NCBI GenBank assembly: GCA_963700515.1
Contig: CAVOXY010000045.1
Location: 60,308 to 124,307, forward strand
Length of the DNA stretch: 64,000 nucleotides
Reading direction: 5' to 3'
DNA from: JAJRVM01 sp963700515
Lineage (GTDB): Bacteria; Planctomycetota; Planctomycetia; Pirellulales; Pirellulaceae
Shown: positions 51,201-60,836 of the stretch, piece after piece
Layout: every line of letters starts with the position of its first letter
How positions within the stretch are numbered: the stretch's first letter is position 1
Program-made: the position numbers and the translations under genes
The notes under the pieces: generated by a model
What the model was told of the DNA's origin: nothing
Databases searched by the model: none
Seen by the model: only the letters and a program-made list of their open reading frames with translations

Positions 51201-51302
51201 GTCGAACCGCGGCGACGGGTCGGCGCCCCATATTGAGCTGCTCGTGAACGAGAACACGCAGCACAAAGACAATGACAACCAGCGAATTGCGTACTGGATC
51301 AC
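48294..51302 (-). CDS. Secreted GH36/GH27-like alpha-galactosidase with C-terminal NPCBM domain
   Basis: I start at GTG 51302: GGGAGG stands eight bases upstream and the product opens with a good signal peptide (YAIRWLSLSLCCVFSFTSSS). The 28 extra upstream codons lack protein character. The 1,002-residue protein has an N-terminal beta domain and a clan-D TIM barrel: LHVNYNSWWTSPVPYTEKDI, DTFCIDMGWSNRKSVWEIDP and the nucleophile Asp in HHLKLDGCSLV (about D393). A beta region follows, then an NPCBM-type domain at the end (GGTPHARGLGTHAPSKVVYD, FQSWAGADGN). It should cleave alpha-galactosides or similar linkages outside the cytoplasm. The frame is intact for more than 3 kb. Confidence 0.87.
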   Translation of the reverse strand: MIQYAIRWLSLSLCCVFSFTSSSIWGADPSPRFDVQGDTLQIQADGMTVQVSLKSPMFAAGGQVAVGGVAPSGTAGSITEGQTLEVEYPPIRLDDTSAMEVQLLLRWSQSESVLRKWARFRLVDANDVQVLQEIVLDRIDRQGRPIWTHGSSRQGEDGLVILDGPQSHPVFLPGEFVGIEYPVASVRCEGEQIVVAHRPGLRMQPLTWYESRIAVYGVAPPGQEVRAFQQYVAAHRPAPTGLHVNYNSWWTSPVPYTEKDILSLMTEFNEKLHKTHGVSLDTFCIDMGWSNRKSVWEIDPEQFPEGFAHIRDAAHAMNANLGLWISPSSYYPGAVDNEWAQEQGFESFTVPSHGDKNASVRLLCLGGKRYGQRFREALVDLVSRWDIHHLKLDGCSLVCPATDHGHEPGECSSEAIAAGVIAAVEAARQADPEVWIETTCFGYNPSPWWLFHVNSVIGTFGDDAPVGRVPAPVHRESYTTARDYFNLQGAALLPIPSAAQEVLGVVHQTPEPLLNDAVITVMRGHMFLPLYVNPKYMSDSRWKDLAALLQWTRSHAHLLEHAVPLLPASWQNDPIPQFSDTGTMPRQPYGYAHGADNCALVALRNPWIARQSYRLALDENLGFQPDAAKLDAVSLYPERRVYGKELKYGDSLEVLLAPYETMVLTIQASQAVDGLPPATSAIGSQLSITRSNCQLQRVAFEDTAAACGPDWTSLLGDATSAVRMTFDADITVTGPSAELLILCEGEKSPASPVGALTDNGHVVPVSAVFSDAGWSATLLPRHEHWTFLRVPLVTGENRIAGELFASSGSTTISAWVWATKPGSPSAFPEALPPPETVSLDGAALIEPVQTDQLPAATERMVRPVERIDGLFLDALEPVSVSQGWGTLQKNQSVWQKPMIIGGTPHARGLGTHAPSKVVYDLEGKYRRFQSWAGADGNTYPTVTFEVWIDGAKKWESGLITRESPPQWIDLDVSGAKTLELIVGDAGDLPADHADWADARLLH

Positions 51303-51386
51303 GATGGTACCTCCCGATGGTAGGGACTCTCTCATGCCCACCAGTGTACCATCGCGAACCAACGACACATCAGTAGGGTGTGCCAA

Positions 51387-51809
51387 CTAAGATGTCCAGT
51401 CTTCCACCAGGAGACCCGGCACTCTGCAGAAGTCCACCATGTTCCTGGAAAGCAGTTTCGCGCCGTTCGACATGACGATTGCCGCGATTTTCAAGTCCAT
51501 GGTGCCGATGCGGATCCGTGCGCGCCGCAATGACTGGAACTTCGCGGCAGCCTGCTCGTTAAATTGCAGGATGGGAACTTGCCTATAATTCTCCAAATGC
51601 TGGTGCAATCGACGGTAAGCCTCCACCTGTGCGTCCACCGATGTTGCGCGAGCAAGATACGCCATCCAGCCCCGCATCTGTTCTTCGTAGCTGATAATGG
51701 TCGTCACGGCCTCGTCCGGTGAGATATCCGCCAATCGCTCGCGCAGTACGGCAGAGTCCGCTCCTCCCCATTCCAGCAGACTCAGGTGATCCGTATCGAG
51801 AACTAGCAT
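51387..51809 (-). CDS. PIN-domain ribonuclease toxin (VapC-like)
   Basis: The 140-residue protein is a single PIN domain: MLVLDTDHLSLLEWG with the first acidic residue D5, Glu at 42-43 in ISYEEQMRGWM, D105 in IGTMDLKIAAI, and LLSRNMVDFCRVPGLLVEDW as the end motif (N123, D126). Such toxins cleave RNA, often tRNA or rRNA, using Mg. The start lies 9 bp after the small upstream gene, which fits an antitoxin-toxin operon. A broken copy of the GTAGGGTGTGCCAA repeat (51373-51387) touches its stop codon. Confidence 0.88.
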   Translation of the reverse strand: MLVLDTDHLSLLEWGGADSAVLRERLADISPDEAVTTIISYEEQMRGWMAYLARATSVDAQVEAYRRLHQHLENYRQVPILQFNEQAAAKFQSLRRARIRIGTMDLKIAAIVMSNGAKLLSRNMVDFCRVPGLLVEDWTS

Positions 51810-51818
51810 GCGGGACTC

Positions 51819-52034
51819 CTACTTCTGCCGGCGAGTCGAGGTGCCAGCTTTCTGCGACTGCCGGTACTGCCGCCCAAGTTTCATGGCTTTCTCGTACACC
51901 GAATCCCCTTGGAAAGTCCCTGCAATCCGTTCCCACCAAGGTTTGTCAACGTCCGCACCTTCGACTTTGCTCTTGAGTTTGGCGAACTCCGCCTCTAAGG
52001 CAGCCAATCGTTTTTCCAATTGTGCAGGCGTCAT
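51819..52034 (-). CDS. Putative antitoxin partner of the PIN toxin
   Basis: This 71-residue protein has an N-terminal coiled-coil (MTPAQLEKRLAALEAEFAKL), then PWWERIAGTFQGDSVYEKAM and a basic tail (KLGRQYRQSQKAGTSTRRQK). The PWWERIAGTF...AMKLGR-x-YR pattern is one I associate with small proteins encoded directly before PIN toxins in cyanobacteria and planctomycetes. It has no ribbon-helix-helix or AbrB DNA-binding motif, so autoregulation may differ from classical VapB. The likely role is to bind and block the toxin through its C-terminal part; this is inferred from gene order and size. Confidence 0.75.
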   Translation of the reverse strand: MTPAQLEKRLAALEAEFAKLKSKVEGADVDKPWWERIAGTFQGDSVYEKAMKLGRQYRQSQKAGTSTRRQK

Positions 52035-52188
52035 ATCCCACTCCTACTCCAAAATGCGTATCAGCTCTGCTCCGCAAAGGTTGGGAAAAACTCGCACGAA
52101 AACCGAGAATCCTGTTGCATAGCACTCTTTCCACTATTGTTGCCGAAATCGGCAACGTCGGGAAGTCCTTCCGATCAGGCCTGTCGTT

Positions 52189-52253
52189 GCCAAGCTCGCC
52201 TGCCTTCGTCTGGCCTCGCCGAAAGGCGTCTCGGTGAGCTTGGCACACCCTAC
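52189..52253. repeat. GTAGGGTGTGCCAAGCTC hairpin repeat
   Basis: GCCAAGCTCGCC (52189-52200) pairs with GGTGAGCTTGGC (52233-52244) at 11 of 12 positions, followed by ACACCCTAC. Related full or half copies lie at 51373-51387, 54074-54144 and 59071-59095. Confidence 0.75.
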
Positions 52254-52314
52254 CAACTGCCAGTACATTAGGTGAGTAGCATTTTCCGACTGAAACGTAG
52301 ACCGGAGCAACACC

Positions 52315-54063
52315 ATGCTCAGACCTGCCATCTTCGTATCTTGCCTGCTATGGTGCTTGCCCATCGCCTCGCTGTCGGCGGCGGACGAGAATCGCAACCC
52401 TGGAACGCCCTGGCCGGCGACCGACGCGCTGGGGCGTCAGCTCCCCGTGTCCGCTGACGTCGGTCCGCTGAAGCAGGACCGGTGCGTAGGCATCTTCTAC
52501 TTTCTCTGGCTCGGCGACCGTTTCTCCTACGGCCCATACGATGTCACCAAGATACTGGCCGCGGATCCCGCCGCACTGAAAAATGCCGACTCGCCACTAT
52601 GGGGTGCACGCGGCCAATATCACTTCTGGGGCGAACCGCTGCTGGGCTACTACAACAATAGGGACCCTTGGGTTCTCCGCCGCCATGCGCACATGCTGGC
52701 CGATGCGGGGATCGATACACTGATCTTCGACACGACGAATGCCGTGACCTATCGCGACGTTTATCGCCAACTCTGTGAGGTGTTCACGCAGATACGACAG
52801 GAAGGAGGCCGCACACCGCGGTTTTGCTTCATGGTCAACACGCGCGCCGGCCAGACCGCTCGCCAGATCTTTGACGATCTTTACAAACCGGGCCACTATC
52901 GGGACCTCTGGTTCCACTGGCAAGGCAAGCCGTTGATGATTTGCGATCCCGCCGAGGCCGACGCGGAGGTAAAGGCCTTCTTCACACTCCGTCGCGCACA
53001 CTGGCCCTTCGATCTGGTCAATACCCACAACGCCTGGCACTGGGAGTCGACCTATCCACAAGTGTACAGTTACGACGACGATCCCAGCATCCCCGAGCAG
53101 GTCAACGTCGCCGTCGCCCAGAATTTGCGAGCGGACAATGGCGGCGTGACCAATATGTCCGATGGAAACGCGCGCGGACGTAGCTTCCACGACGGCCAGA
53201 TGGACCGCACACCCGGCTCCATCAATTGGGGCTATAACGTGCAGGAACAGTGGGACCGCGCATTGCAGCTGCATCCCCCTTTCGTCATGGTGACCAGTTG
53301 GAACGAGTGGATCGCAGGACGCTGGGGAAACCCCAACGGTCCCCCAGTCTTTGTCGACCAATTGGATCAGCAATACAGCCGCGACATCGAACCGATGCAA
53401 GGAGGACATGGTGACAACTACTACCTGCAACTGATCGCCAATGTCCGCCGTTACAAGGGCGCTCCGCCGCTGCCCCCAGCGTCAGCAGCTTGCACCATTT
53501 CGATCGATGGCGATTTCGCACAATGGAGTGAAGTTGGGCCGGACTTTACCGATCACGTGGGCGACACGTTGCACCGCAACCATGTTGGATTCGGCAAGAC
53601 GAACCATGTGAACGCCAGCGGCCGCAATGACCTGGTGCTCATGAGAGTCGCGCGCGATGAAGAGAATCTCTATTTCTACGCCAGTACGCATGAACCGATC
53701 ACCACACCCGCCACTCCCCACTGGATGACACTTTTCCTGAACACGGATCAGAACGCGCAAACCGGTTGGCAAGGCTTTGACTTCGCCGTCAATCGAACGA
53801 CCTCCGGGGACAACACAGCTTGGCTGGAGAAGAGTGTGGACGGCGCAACCTGGCAACGAGTCGCGGAAATCCCCTGCCGGGTAGCCGGCAACGAGCTACA
53901 ACTAGCCATCCAGCGGTCAACTTTAGGCCTGCCGGCAGGTCGCGTGGCATTCGACTTCAAATGGGCCGACAACATCCGCGAGCCTGCCGACGTCATGGAT
54001 TTTTACGTTAGCGGCGACGTGGCGCCCGACGGCCGACTCTTGTACCGCTATGAAACCGAATAG
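52315..54063 (+). CDS. Secreted GH71/GH99-like glycosidase with C-terminal CBM9-like domain
   Basis: The 582-residue protein has a signal peptide (MLRPAIFVSCLLWCLPIASL). A TIM-barrel-like part resembles GH99/GH71-type endo-acting enzymes and DUF4832-type proteins: VGIFYFLWLGDRFSYGPYDV, DPWVLRRHAHMLADAGIDTL, IFDTTNAVTYRDVYRQLCEV, then FVMVTSWNEWIAGRWGNPNG with a likely catalytic Glu. The last 190 residues (ISIDGDFAQWSEVGPDF, NDLVLMRVARDEENLYFYAS, GWQGFDFAVNR) form a CBM9-like beta-sandwich. ATG 52315 has GGAGCAA upstream. The substrate is not known; mannan-type glycans are one possibility. The frame is intact. Confidence 0.78.
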   Translation: MLRPAIFVSCLLWCLPIASLSAADENRNPGTPWPATDALGRQLPVSADVGPLKQDRCVGIFYFLWLGDRFSYGPYDVTKILAADPAALKNADSPLWGARGQYHFWGEPLLGYYNNRDPWVLRRHAHMLADAGIDTLIFDTTNAVTYRDVYRQLCEVFTQIRQEGGRTPRFCFMVNTRAGQTARQIFDDLYKPGHYRDLWFHWQGKPLMICDPAEADAEVKAFFTLRRAHWPFDLVNTHNAWHWESTYPQVYSYDDDPSIPEQVNVAVAQNLRADNGGVTNMSDGNARGRSFHDGQMDRTPGSINWGYNVQEQWDRALQLHPPFVMVTSWNEWIAGRWGNPNGPPVFVDQLDQQYSRDIEPMQGGHGDNYYLQLIANVRRYKGAPPLPPASAACTISIDGDFAQWSEVGPDFTDHVGDTLHRNHVGFGKTNHVNASGRNDLVLMRVARDEENLYFYASTHEPITTPATPHWMTLFLNTDQNAQTGWQGFDFAVNRTTSGDNTAWLEKSVDGATWQRVAEIPCRVAGNELQLAIQRSTLGLPAGRVAFDFKWADNIREPADVMDFYVSGDVAPDGRLLYRYETE

Positions 54064-54073
54064 AGATGTCGAT

Positions 54074-54144
54074 GTAGGGTGTGACAAGCTCGCCTGCCGC
54101 CAGGTTGCCTCGCCGAGAAACGTGGTGGCGAGTGCCGGCACACC
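54074..54144. repeat. GTAGGGTGTG(C)CAAGCTC hairpin repeat, second copy
   Basis: GTAGGGTGTGACAAGCTCGC begins 10 bp after the GH71/99-like stop codon and ends in CCGGCACACC, in opposite orientation to the copy at 52189. Confidence 0.7.
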
Positions 54145-54167
54145 AGAATGCGTTCGGCGCAAAAACC

Positions 54168-57100
54168 ATGACAAACACAAGAACACTTTCAGTGTCGCTA
54201 TTTCTGCTGGGACTGATCGCGGTGCGCGCGGCAGCTTCCGATCCGACGACACCGTTTGAGCCCGACAGTCACACACTGCTCTTGTATCATTTTGATGAAG
54301 GTGAGGGTGATGTAGCAAAGGACTCCAGTGGAAACGGCTACGACGGCGTCATTCAAGGTGCGCAATGGGCCGAGGGGCACTTTGGCCAAGCTCTGCGATT
54401 CGACGGCGTGGACGACAGCGTCTTTCGGAAGACCTCGGAAGCGATCCAGGGGCTGAAACAACTGACGGTCGAGTGTTGGTTCCGGCAAGACGACCCATCC
54501 GGCCGCCAGTTTCTTGTAGGCGATGACATCACATTTCATTTCGATCTGAGCGACGGGAGTAGTACGTCACTATCACTGTACAACCAAGGAGCCAGCGTCG
54601 CCAATTCACAGGGGTTACAGCATCAGCAAATTGGTGCCGGTCTGGGCGCAGTGCGACTTAACCGATGGCATCATCTGGCCGCCACTTTCGATGGCCACCA
54701 GGTCAGTTTCTTTCTGGATGGAATCCTCGCTCGGCGCAGCGAAGGCGGCGATGATTTCCTAATAGGTGTGCCATCGCGCGGGCTGTGGGTCGGATGTTAT
54801 GTCGGAAACGACTTCTGGTTCAACGGACGGATCGATGAAGTTCGTGTTTCGGATTGCGTGCGATACGATGCCACGAATCAACTGGCGGCGGGACAGCAGG
54901 CGTTTGAGTTGCCGAGAAAGCCGGCGTTGCAGAAGGCCGTTCGCACGCCGCATACAACCGGAATCGCTCAACTGGGCCTGCAGCTAAAGCGACTCTACGG
55001 AGGCAACTCCACTGGCTGGATCTCGCTCAAGGCGCCCGACAGACCCGCCGTGATCGTCGGCCGCTATGACTTGGATGGTGTCCTTGACCAGGCTGAGAAA
55101 CAGTTCGACCTGGACGTTTCTGACCAGTGGTGCGGTGACGGACTGTACATTGTCGGGCTGGAGCAAACCGGTGCGGGCTATTGCAGCGTCACTTCGGCAA
55201 CGCTGGCATGCGGCGGTGCAACGGCGGCACAGTGGACGGGCGATCTTCGTTCACGGCACACGTTCGACCCGCCCATCCTGCTGCCGCTGCGTGTTGGCAC
55301 GCGGAATGCAGCCGAGCAGCCTCAGCGTATCTTGTTGCTACCACAAGCAGCCGATCGCCTGGCCGGCGACTTGGATATCGGATCCAGTGATGCCGACGAT
55401 CCCCCCTCGGCGTTTGGCGACGGCCAGATCGAGTACTGGGTACACGTGCCGCGCGAACAGACCTATCGCGTCTATCTTCGATATACCTCCCCGGCGCTCC
55501 GTCCCTGCGACCTGGTAATCGACGGCCACGACCTTCATCCGTACCACATGGCCGCCAGGAATCACAGCCTCAGCGCATCGCTGCGCGACGCACTCTGGGA
55601 GTACCAGGGCACAACGCGACTGATAGCCGGACTCCACTGGATCAGGCTGCAGGACGTGCTGCCCGAGATCGTCGCTTTGCGTCTGGAGCCCGTTGAACCG
55701 GTGACGCCACCAACCATCCCGTGGCAGCGGTATCCCGTACCTGACGGTGACCTGTTAGTTCGCGCCACGTCATGGCAGATCTGTCCGCTCTTCGGCCGGC
55801 CAAACGACGTCAGCTGTGTCCTTCGACGTCAAAGCGAGACACCAACGCTCGAAGTTCTCGGTGGAGTTTGCCAACACCGACCGGGGTGAATTGTTCGCCG
55901 GCGACGGCGTGCGGCTAGTACACACGGGGACGTGGGATCTGGAGCCTTTCGGACGCCTGCGATTTCGTTTCGCGGGTCAAGGTTCGGGACACGTTGTCTC
56001 GCTGTGGGCAATTGACGTGAAACGCGATGAAAAGCTCCTGTGGCGCATGCGCGACGTCAAGACAGGCATTCAGGACATTAGCGTGCCGATCTCGTTTGAA
56101 GGAAACGATGTATTCGACCCCGGGCACGTAACTGCGATCTGCCTGGAACTGGACGAAGGAAATGTCCGAGCCGACGTACGTGAACCATTTTGTCGGCGCG
56201 ATGATCGAACCGCAGTTCGATCGTCGTGACGTGATCGTGCCGCCGCCGAGCTATGCCGGCGACCTGGCTGCAGCGCGGCAAGCGATGGGGGAAGTGGCGC
56301 GAAGTGTTAGCCAACCTGCCACACCGCTCGTCTCCCGCGGTTTTCGACCGTGGACCAAGCCAGTGGTTCCCGAAAGACATCCGCTGTTCGAGGCCAGTGA
56401 CCCGAAACCGGTCTCGCGCAGCACGCTCGGTTACGAACTACACTGCACGGCGCGCGCGACACCAGCCCAACGGCACTCGATCAGTTCCACAAGTTCTACG
56501 ACTTCGGTGACGTCTGTTGGCCGCACATCGGGATCTGTCCGCAACGTGCCACTTTCGCCAGCGACGAGGAGTACCGCACTGCGCTGCAGGAAATGGAGAA
56601 GCGACTGGCTGACGTTCGCCGGCGGGGACTCTACCTGTTCGACATCTGGGGTTACGTACCGTTCAACGACAGCTATCCCTCAACAATCGCCCCCGAACAT
56701 CACGACATCCTGATGCGAGTCTTGGGCGACAAGTTCCTCGGCTATGACAACGGCGAACAGGACGGTCGATACATCGGGGGCTACGCAGACCGTGGCCCGC
56801 ATACGAATCGACGCGAAGGTTGGGAGGATTTTGTCAGGTGGGACGAACACATCTGCGCCGACAGTATGAACTACATGAACGCGACAGGTTCACTGAACTT
56901 CTCACACTACTATGGTGATCGCAATTGCCGATTACTGGGGCTGGAAACCGCTCAAGGACTTCCCAGCGACACACTGATGTTTGCCTTTCTGCGTGGAGCC
57001 GGCAAACAATACGGCCGCCTGCTGACTCAGGCCACGTCGATCTGGAACCGTTTCGGCTACAACATGTACCACGGCCGCAAGACCGATGGACTCAATGGAT

Positions 57101-58284
57101 ATGGATACGGACCCAACAAAGGATGTTCGCTGAGCCTCCACAAACGACTCTTCTTTTCCAGCTACTTGGGGGGTCACAGCATTGTCGGGTCGGAGACGTC
57201 ACAGTTGACGGCCGACCAGCTACCCGACGGCGCGCCGGAACTGAGCCCGTTGGGCGCGCAGCATCTTGAACTGCGCCAGTGGTTCCAACAACACCCGGAG
57301 CGGGGTGTGATGTACACGCCGATCGCTTTCATGCTCGATTTCTACAACGGCTGGAACATGCCTCGACACCTCTACCGTAGCGACAAGTACAAGATCTGGG
57401 GAAAGCTCCCCTACGAGAAAGGAGATTATCTGACCGACAGCATGTTTCGCATGATCTGGCCCGGCTATGAAGACTGCAGCTACCTGCGCAACGAGCGAGG
57501 GTTCCTCACCCCCACTCCCTATGGTGACATCTTCGACGTAGTCACAAACCGCTGCCATCCCAGCGTCCTCAAGCAGTACAACTCTGTCCTGCTGCTGGGC
57601 GACGTCGAACTGACACCTGACGTCGTCAGCAACCTGTTGGCGTATGTGCGTGACGGCGGTGATCTGGTGCTTGATGCTCGTAATGCCCGAGCGTTGCCGG
57701 AAGAGATCACGGGAATCAAGCTTGGCGATCAAGCGAAAGCGTACATGAGTTGTCTGCTGGCGACCGGATCCCAGTTTGATGAGCAGCCGTACACATACAC
57801 GGTCAGTGAACCACTCAGTGCATTGCCGCTGCTGGTCAATGAGCACGGCCATCCTCTGATTACTGTCAACCAGGTGGCACAAGGTCGAGTCGTGGTCGGC
57901 ACGGTCGATTACTGGTTGACCGACCCGTTGGTCTACGCCGCACCGGAAATCGTCAACATGGAACCACCGTACCGCATGCTGCAGGGCGTCCGGGCCGTGT
58001 TGGACAAATATTTCAGTTCGTTCAATCCCGTGGAGGTCGAACCTGAGGGGCTCGGGATAACAACGTGCTGCTTCGAAGACAATCCCAGGCGGCTACTCGT
58101 CGGCTTGATGAACAACGACTTGTTTGCCAACTGGAAAGGAACGCTCGATCTGCGAATTGGTGGCGTCACTGAGGTACATGAGTTGCGAAGTGGTCGGGAG
58201 TTGGCGGTAGAGGAACTGCACCAACTGGAAGTTATTGCGGGTGATGTGGTCATCCTGGATATTCGGACCCGCGAGCACCGGTAG
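54168..58284 (+). CDS. Giant secreted LamG-domain protein, several frameshifts
   Basis: From ATG 54168 a signal peptide (TRTLSVSLFLLGLIAVRAAA) leads into a LamG-type domain (LLLYHFDEGEGDVAKDSSGN, ALRFDGVDDSVFRKTSEAIQ, RIDEVRVSDCVRY). An NPCBM- or CBM-like part and a long C-terminal region follow, with YDFGDVCWPHIGICPQRATF, RRRGLYLFDIWGYVPFNDSY and GDNGEQDGRY-type segments. Frames change near 55815 (AGC T GTG), 56163 (AAT G TCC), and at least once more between about 56285 and 56452, including a GCGCGC tract. The last 560 codons are intact. The corrected length is about 1,370 residues. The C-terminal half looks like a glycosidase-type TIM barrel with a glutamine amidotransferase-like tail (VVSNLLAYVRDGGDLVLDAR), but I cannot name a family. 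Confidence 0.7.
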
Positions 58285-58396
58285 ATGTCGCGATCTGGGA
58301 ATACTCGTCGTCTGGGCTGTTGAAAAGTCAGCCCTTGGACGCTGCTGTGCCGCGTGCAGTGGCGGCCATTTCTATTCCCTCCGTCGGCCTTGTACC

Positions 58397-58689
58397 GGCG
58401 GAGCCACAACTGGTCCGCTACCAACAGGCGATCCTCCTTTCAGGCTTCCGTCGAGTTTATCTCGGCGGAGCCACAACTGGTCCGCTACCAACAGGCGATC
58501 CTCCCTTCAGGCTTCCGTCGAGTTTATCTCGGCGGAGCCACAACTGGTCCGCTACCAACAGGCGATCCTCCCTTCAGGCTTCCGTCGAGTTTATCTCGGC
58601 GGAGCCACAACTGGTCCGCTACCAACAGGCGATCCTCCCTTCAGGCTTCCGTCGAGTTTATCTCGGCGGAGCCACAACTGGTCCGCTAC
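58397..58689 (-). repeat. 67-bp tandem array, 5 copies, second locus
   Basis: On the plus strand the unit ends start at 58397, 58464, 58531, 58598 and 58665 (67-bp period). The 50-bp core is that of 15936-16454 on the minus strand, but the 17-bp spacer is different (gggaggatcgcctgttg). The stem reads CCGCCGAG-ATAAA-CTCGACGG, so one G-C pair of the other array is an A-T pair here. It lies about 110 bp after the LamG gene stop. Confidence 0.96.
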
Positions 58690-58913
58690 CGACAGACCAT
58701 GCCACACCGTCGGTCGAGTCCCCAACGTGCCATCACACCGGCACGCCCTCGAGACCCAGTCAAGCCGCGGCCTGTTTCGGCCTCGGCGGGGCGCCGTTTT
58801 GCCTTTGGACACCCGCCTCGGCCGGCACACTTCGCATCTCATCTACAGTAGCCGGCCAGTCCTCAGTCCGCCGGGATGAACCCGACGTGGCTGGAGAAAC
58901 GAGCGGAACAGAA
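58690..58913 (-). repeat. 224-bp conserved head of the 67-bp repeat element, copy 2
   Basis: This is the counterpart of 15712-15935, inverted in the genome and again directly preceding the array on its own strand. Its outer end holds GTCGGGTTCATCCCGGCGG, an inverted version of the core hairpin. The rest of the gap to 59112 holds only a half copy of the GTAGGGTGTGCCAAGC repeat (59071-59095). Confidence 0.88.
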
Positions 58914-59112
58914 ATGGGGCGATGTCTCGATACCTACAAGGGCGAGTTCATATCGCGCCACGCGTCGTCTCAGCCGCGAGATCAATCAGAGCGAATGATG
59001 ATCTGTTGTGGTTGACCGGTTTCTGGTGTCCCGGCGCTCGGCGTCGTGTCTACGATGCAAGATACGTGGTTGCGGGCAAGCTTGGCACACCCTACCATCT
59101 ACCAACTACCCA

Positions 59113-60744
59113 CTACGGGGCCGGCTTGCTCATTTCGATCACCGTCAGGGAGTGTTTCGGCAAGCTCAGTTTCAGCGATTGCTGTTCTACAATCTGGCTT
59201 TCTTTCACGACGCGAGGGACGACGTTATCCGGATTCTCCGGGCTGTTTTCCGCCTTGTATGAGTCGGCCGCCAACGTCGTGATCGACTCGACTCGAAACG
59301 GTGCAAAGCCTGGATCGATATCGATTTGAGCATCCCGCTTTACGCTACGATTGATCAGGAACAGGCTCACACGATTGCCATCCGGTGTCCGATAAGCGCC
59401 GGCATCCACGCACGGCACGGCATCTAACTTGGGCACAATACCCATAGCACGCGTCGAATAGGTGGGAGCGACGACGTCCGTCTGCAACACCACGCGACGC
59501 TGCATGGCCGAGTACATCTGGAACACGTGATAGACGATATTGCGCCACTCCTTTCGATCGGGCCGCTGGCCGTGAACTCCGACAAGAGCGCCAAACACAT
59601 CCTGGCACAGCGGCAGGTGGTTGGCACTGGTGAGTTGCGGTTCAGCCAGGAACACATTGAACAGGCAAGCCAGATAAAGCGATCCGCAGAGCGAACGATT
59701 CCAAGCCGCGTCTTCCACCATCCTCTTCTGATCGAATGGATATATAAGCGGACCGTATTCCGTAACCTGCAATTCGATGTTCTTCCCACCGTTTGGCGCA
59801 TATTTCTCGATTAAGGCCTTGGTTTGTTGGAGATTGTCGCGCACATAGACCGACGGCGCCGAGGAAGCATTCGGCAAACTCGTCGTCAGGATAGACTCTG
59901 GAAAAAAAACCCATACCGGACGATCGAATCACAGGCGCGTATCCATTGTGCACATCGATGAAGTCGATCTTGTCACCCAACTCGCCAAGTATCGTCTTCA
60001 TCCAATCGGGATGTTTGTTGAGATGGATGTTGCCTGTATCGTGCAAACCGATGACACCGAGTTTGGTGCCGGGTGCTACGCGCGTCGACGACGGCCTTGC
60101 ATTGGAGAAAGAAGTCGACATACTCGCGCGGCGTCTTGTTGATGGGCAGTTCTTTGACCGGATCATTCTTGTCGGCCATGTAGATTTCATTTCCGACCGC
60201 ATACGATGCCACGTCGAATCCTTGGCCTGCAAAATACTCCACCCAGAGAGCCGCGTCTTCGGGCGTGCCGGTCCCGGCGTTGAGGGTAATCGTGGCGGTG
60301 ATCTTCAGTTCACGGCACAGCGCCATGAACTCCGCCGGTCCAAAGTACGGGTATTCAGGTACGCCTTTCTTGGGCTGGCTGAATGGGTTGGGAATCGGCG
60401 TTCGCTGGTCACCGACGGCATCTGTCCACAGGAAGAAGTCCGAGAGCGTCCCGCCAGGATAGGCGCAAATGCGTGATTCCAGCCTGCCGGAGCGGCTCCA
60501 CCAACGACTCGTCAAACTTCTTCTCTCCGGGCAGCCACAACCCCATGCCGCTGTTGGTCCACTCGATGTTGTCACCGAAAATGAGCGGCTTGACCGTGTT
60601 CAACACCGTGTCGGTCACGCGAATCGACGCCGGGAAAGGAACGTTCTCGTCCGTTTCATCCGCGGTGACGAGCGGACATGGAACAAGAGACAGCAGACTG
60701 GCCATAACAAACAAAACAGCGATAGCGCGGAATCGGGTCGTCAT
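59113..60744 (-). CDS. Secreted alpha-L-arabinofuranosidase, GH51, three frameshifts
   Basis: ATG 60744 (GGAG upstream) opens a signal peptide (FRAIAVLFVMASLLSLVPCP). GH51 features follow: VLNTVKPLIFGDNIEWTNSG, HLR-YPGGTLSDFFLW, FDVASYAVGNEIYMADKNDP with the acid/base Glu in GNE, FIDVHNGYAPVI, and ELQVTEYGPLIY with the nucleophile Glu. Frames change at about 60465 (CGC C TAT), 60085 (GCG C GTA) and in an 8-T run at about 59905, each one extra base. The corrected length is 542 residues. It should release arabinofuranose from arabinan or arabinoxylan. The LamG-HzsA-like gene lies 92 bp upstream on the same strand. Confidence 0.9.
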
Positions 60745-60836
60745 GTGATTACTTATCTCCACTCAACAGCACAATTGTGGCGAATACTGCTGTTCGGTTC
60801 GGTGTCACTGGCTCTGCCAGCGCGGAAGCCCCCAGT

